Of a stretch of DNA of 6,702 bases, positions 6,040-6,702 are shown in pieces. Made by a program: the position numbers and the translations under genes. The stretch lies in NCBI GenBank assembly GCA_041485125.1, contig JBGPIT010000283.1:1-6702 (forward strand). Reading direction: 5' to 3'. This stretch comes from JBGPIT01 sp041485125 (GTDB lineage: Bacteria > Desulfobacterota > Binatia > UTPRO1). Position 1 is the stretch's first letter, and the number at the start of each line of letters is the position of its first letter. The notes beneath the pieces are model-generated. The model did no database searches. It was given only the letters and a program-made list of their open reading frames with translations, and was not told where the DNA came from.

Positions 6040-6702
6040 ATGGGTCATCCGATCAAGCGTTGGACATTCGCGATCGCGGTGTCGTGCGTGCTCTTTTGCG
6101 GTCTCCTGCATGGATCGTTGCGGGCCGCGGATGGTGGCATGATCGAGTCGCTGAGCGGCTGCGCCTGCCGCGACGGCGTCGACAACTTCTGCCTCTACGG
6201 TCCGACCGCGGGCTGCGCGATGACACAACCGGGCGGCTACTGCGATCCCAACGGCGACGGCAATTTCGGCGACGCCGACTGGGTGCGCGGCTGGGAAGAG
6301 TTCCAAGCCGAGTGCAGCGCCCCGCCGCCCGCCGGCGACTGCCCCTGCCGGCCCGGCGGCGACAACCTCTGCAGCTATGGGCAGAGCGTCGCGGGCTGCG
6401 CGATGACGTTTCCGGGCGGCTACTGCGACCCGAACGGCGACGGCAACTTCGGCGACGGCGATTGGGTGCGCGGCTGGGAAGAGTATCGACAGATCTGCTC
6501 CGCCACGCCGCCGCCACCCGCCGACCACTGCCCGTGCCGCCCCGGTGGCGACAATCTCTGCAGCTACGGCATCGACGTCGAGGGCTGCGACATGACGGCA
6601 CCCGGCGGCTACTGCGACCCGAACGGCGACGGCAACTTCAGCGACGGCGATTGGGTGCGTGGCTGGCTCGACTACCGCGTGGTGTGCTCCGCGTCGCCGC
6701 CG
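6040..6702 (+). CDS. Secreted cysteine-rich protein with tandem EF-hand-like calcium modules (3' end outside window)
   Basis: The first 221 residues of a longer protein. Residues 1-30 are a signal peptide: K6-R7, a hydrophobic core (about 8-24), and likely cleavage near LRA-A (29-30). Three modules follow at residues 41-92, 101-153 and 164-216. Each has six cysteines in the pattern C-x1-C-x7-C-x7/8-C-x8-C-x23-C. Each also has a canonical 12-residue EF-hand loop, DPNGDGNFGDGD in module 2, with the calcium ligands at loop positions 1, 3, 5 and 12. The loop is followed by a helix WVRGWEEY. Proline-rich linkers (SAPPPAGD, SATPPPPADH) separate the modules. The calcium loop recalls dockerin repeats, but those come as paired EF-hands without this cysteine frame. 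Six cysteines per module suggests three disulfides, which fits export. The start at ATG 6040 is chosen for the signal peptide; it has no good ribosome binding site, and the frame stays open back to ATG 5935. Function unknown; binding or structural role inferred. Confidence 0.8.
   Translation, partial: MGHPIKRWTFAIAVSCVLFCGLLHGSLRAADGGMIESLSGCACRDGVDNFCLYGPTAGCAMTQPGGYCDPNGDGNFGDADWVRGWEEFQAECSAPPPAGDCPCRPGGDNLCSYGQSVAGCAMTFPGGYCDPNGDGNFGDGDWVRGWEEYRQICSATPPPPADHCPCRPGGDNLCSYGIDVEGCDMTAPGGYCDPNGDGNFSDGDWVRGWLDYRVVCSASPP
6160..6687 (+). repeat. Three tandem coding repeats (cysteine/EF-hand modules)
   Basis: The units are at 6160-6315, 6340-6498 and 6529-6687, so the offset is 180 then 189 bases. 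The core from GGYC to the second Trp is most conserved. Units 2 and 3 (6415-6477 and 6604-6666) differ at only 2 of 63 bases, and unit 1 differs from unit 2 at 5. The array probably continues past the window. Confidence 0.85.

Noticed and set aside
5878..6601. Long minus-strand frames opposite the cysteine-rich gene
   Set aside because: They are Ala/Val- or Arg/Ser-rich shadows of the repeats, and the plus strand has a signal peptide and conserved modules.

Overview
The window looks like a piece of a chromosome from a high-GC soil- or sediment-type bacterium. The large secreted repeat proteins and the codon use suggest a deltaproteobacterium-like or Binatia/Myxococcota-like lineage. That placement is an inference from style only; there is no rRNA or marker gene here.

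Layout: (1) 2-1609, the 3' part of a secreted protein built from about 60-residue beta-propeller-like repeats, then an Ig-like domain and a carboxypeptidase-regulatory-like domain. (2) 1652-3451, a complete ABC-F ATPase with the Uup-type linker and the Uup-type coiled-coil C-terminus. (3) 3472-6039, a stretch of visibly lower GC: a 5'-truncated PadR-family regulator remnant, a minus-strand pair of genes (a 103-residue protein of unknown function, then a 195-residue membrane-anchored protein), degenerate TAGGACA-type repeats on both sides of that pair, a CPBP-family membrane protease, and a startless open frame ending in a membrane segment. (4) 6040 to the end, the 5' part of a secreted cysteine-rich protein with three tandem modules. 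Each module has six cysteines and one perfect EF-hand-type calcium loop. The gene runs off the window.

The two ends are ordinary high-GC chromosomal sequence: a housekeeping translation or DNA-branch factor and two exported repeat proteins. The middle 2.6 kb looks like an accessory insert. Composition drops from about 70% GC to 50-55%, a regulator is broken, and repeat copies bracket the minus-strand unit. One repeat copy supplies the stop codon of the broken regulator. No transposase, integrase, CRISPR array, tRNA or rRNA was seen.

The most unusual items are the cysteine-framed EF-hand modules at the right end, the perfect hairpin touching the ribosome binding site of the minus-strand pair, and the repeats flanking that pair. 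I see no complete, clearly new multi-gene system.
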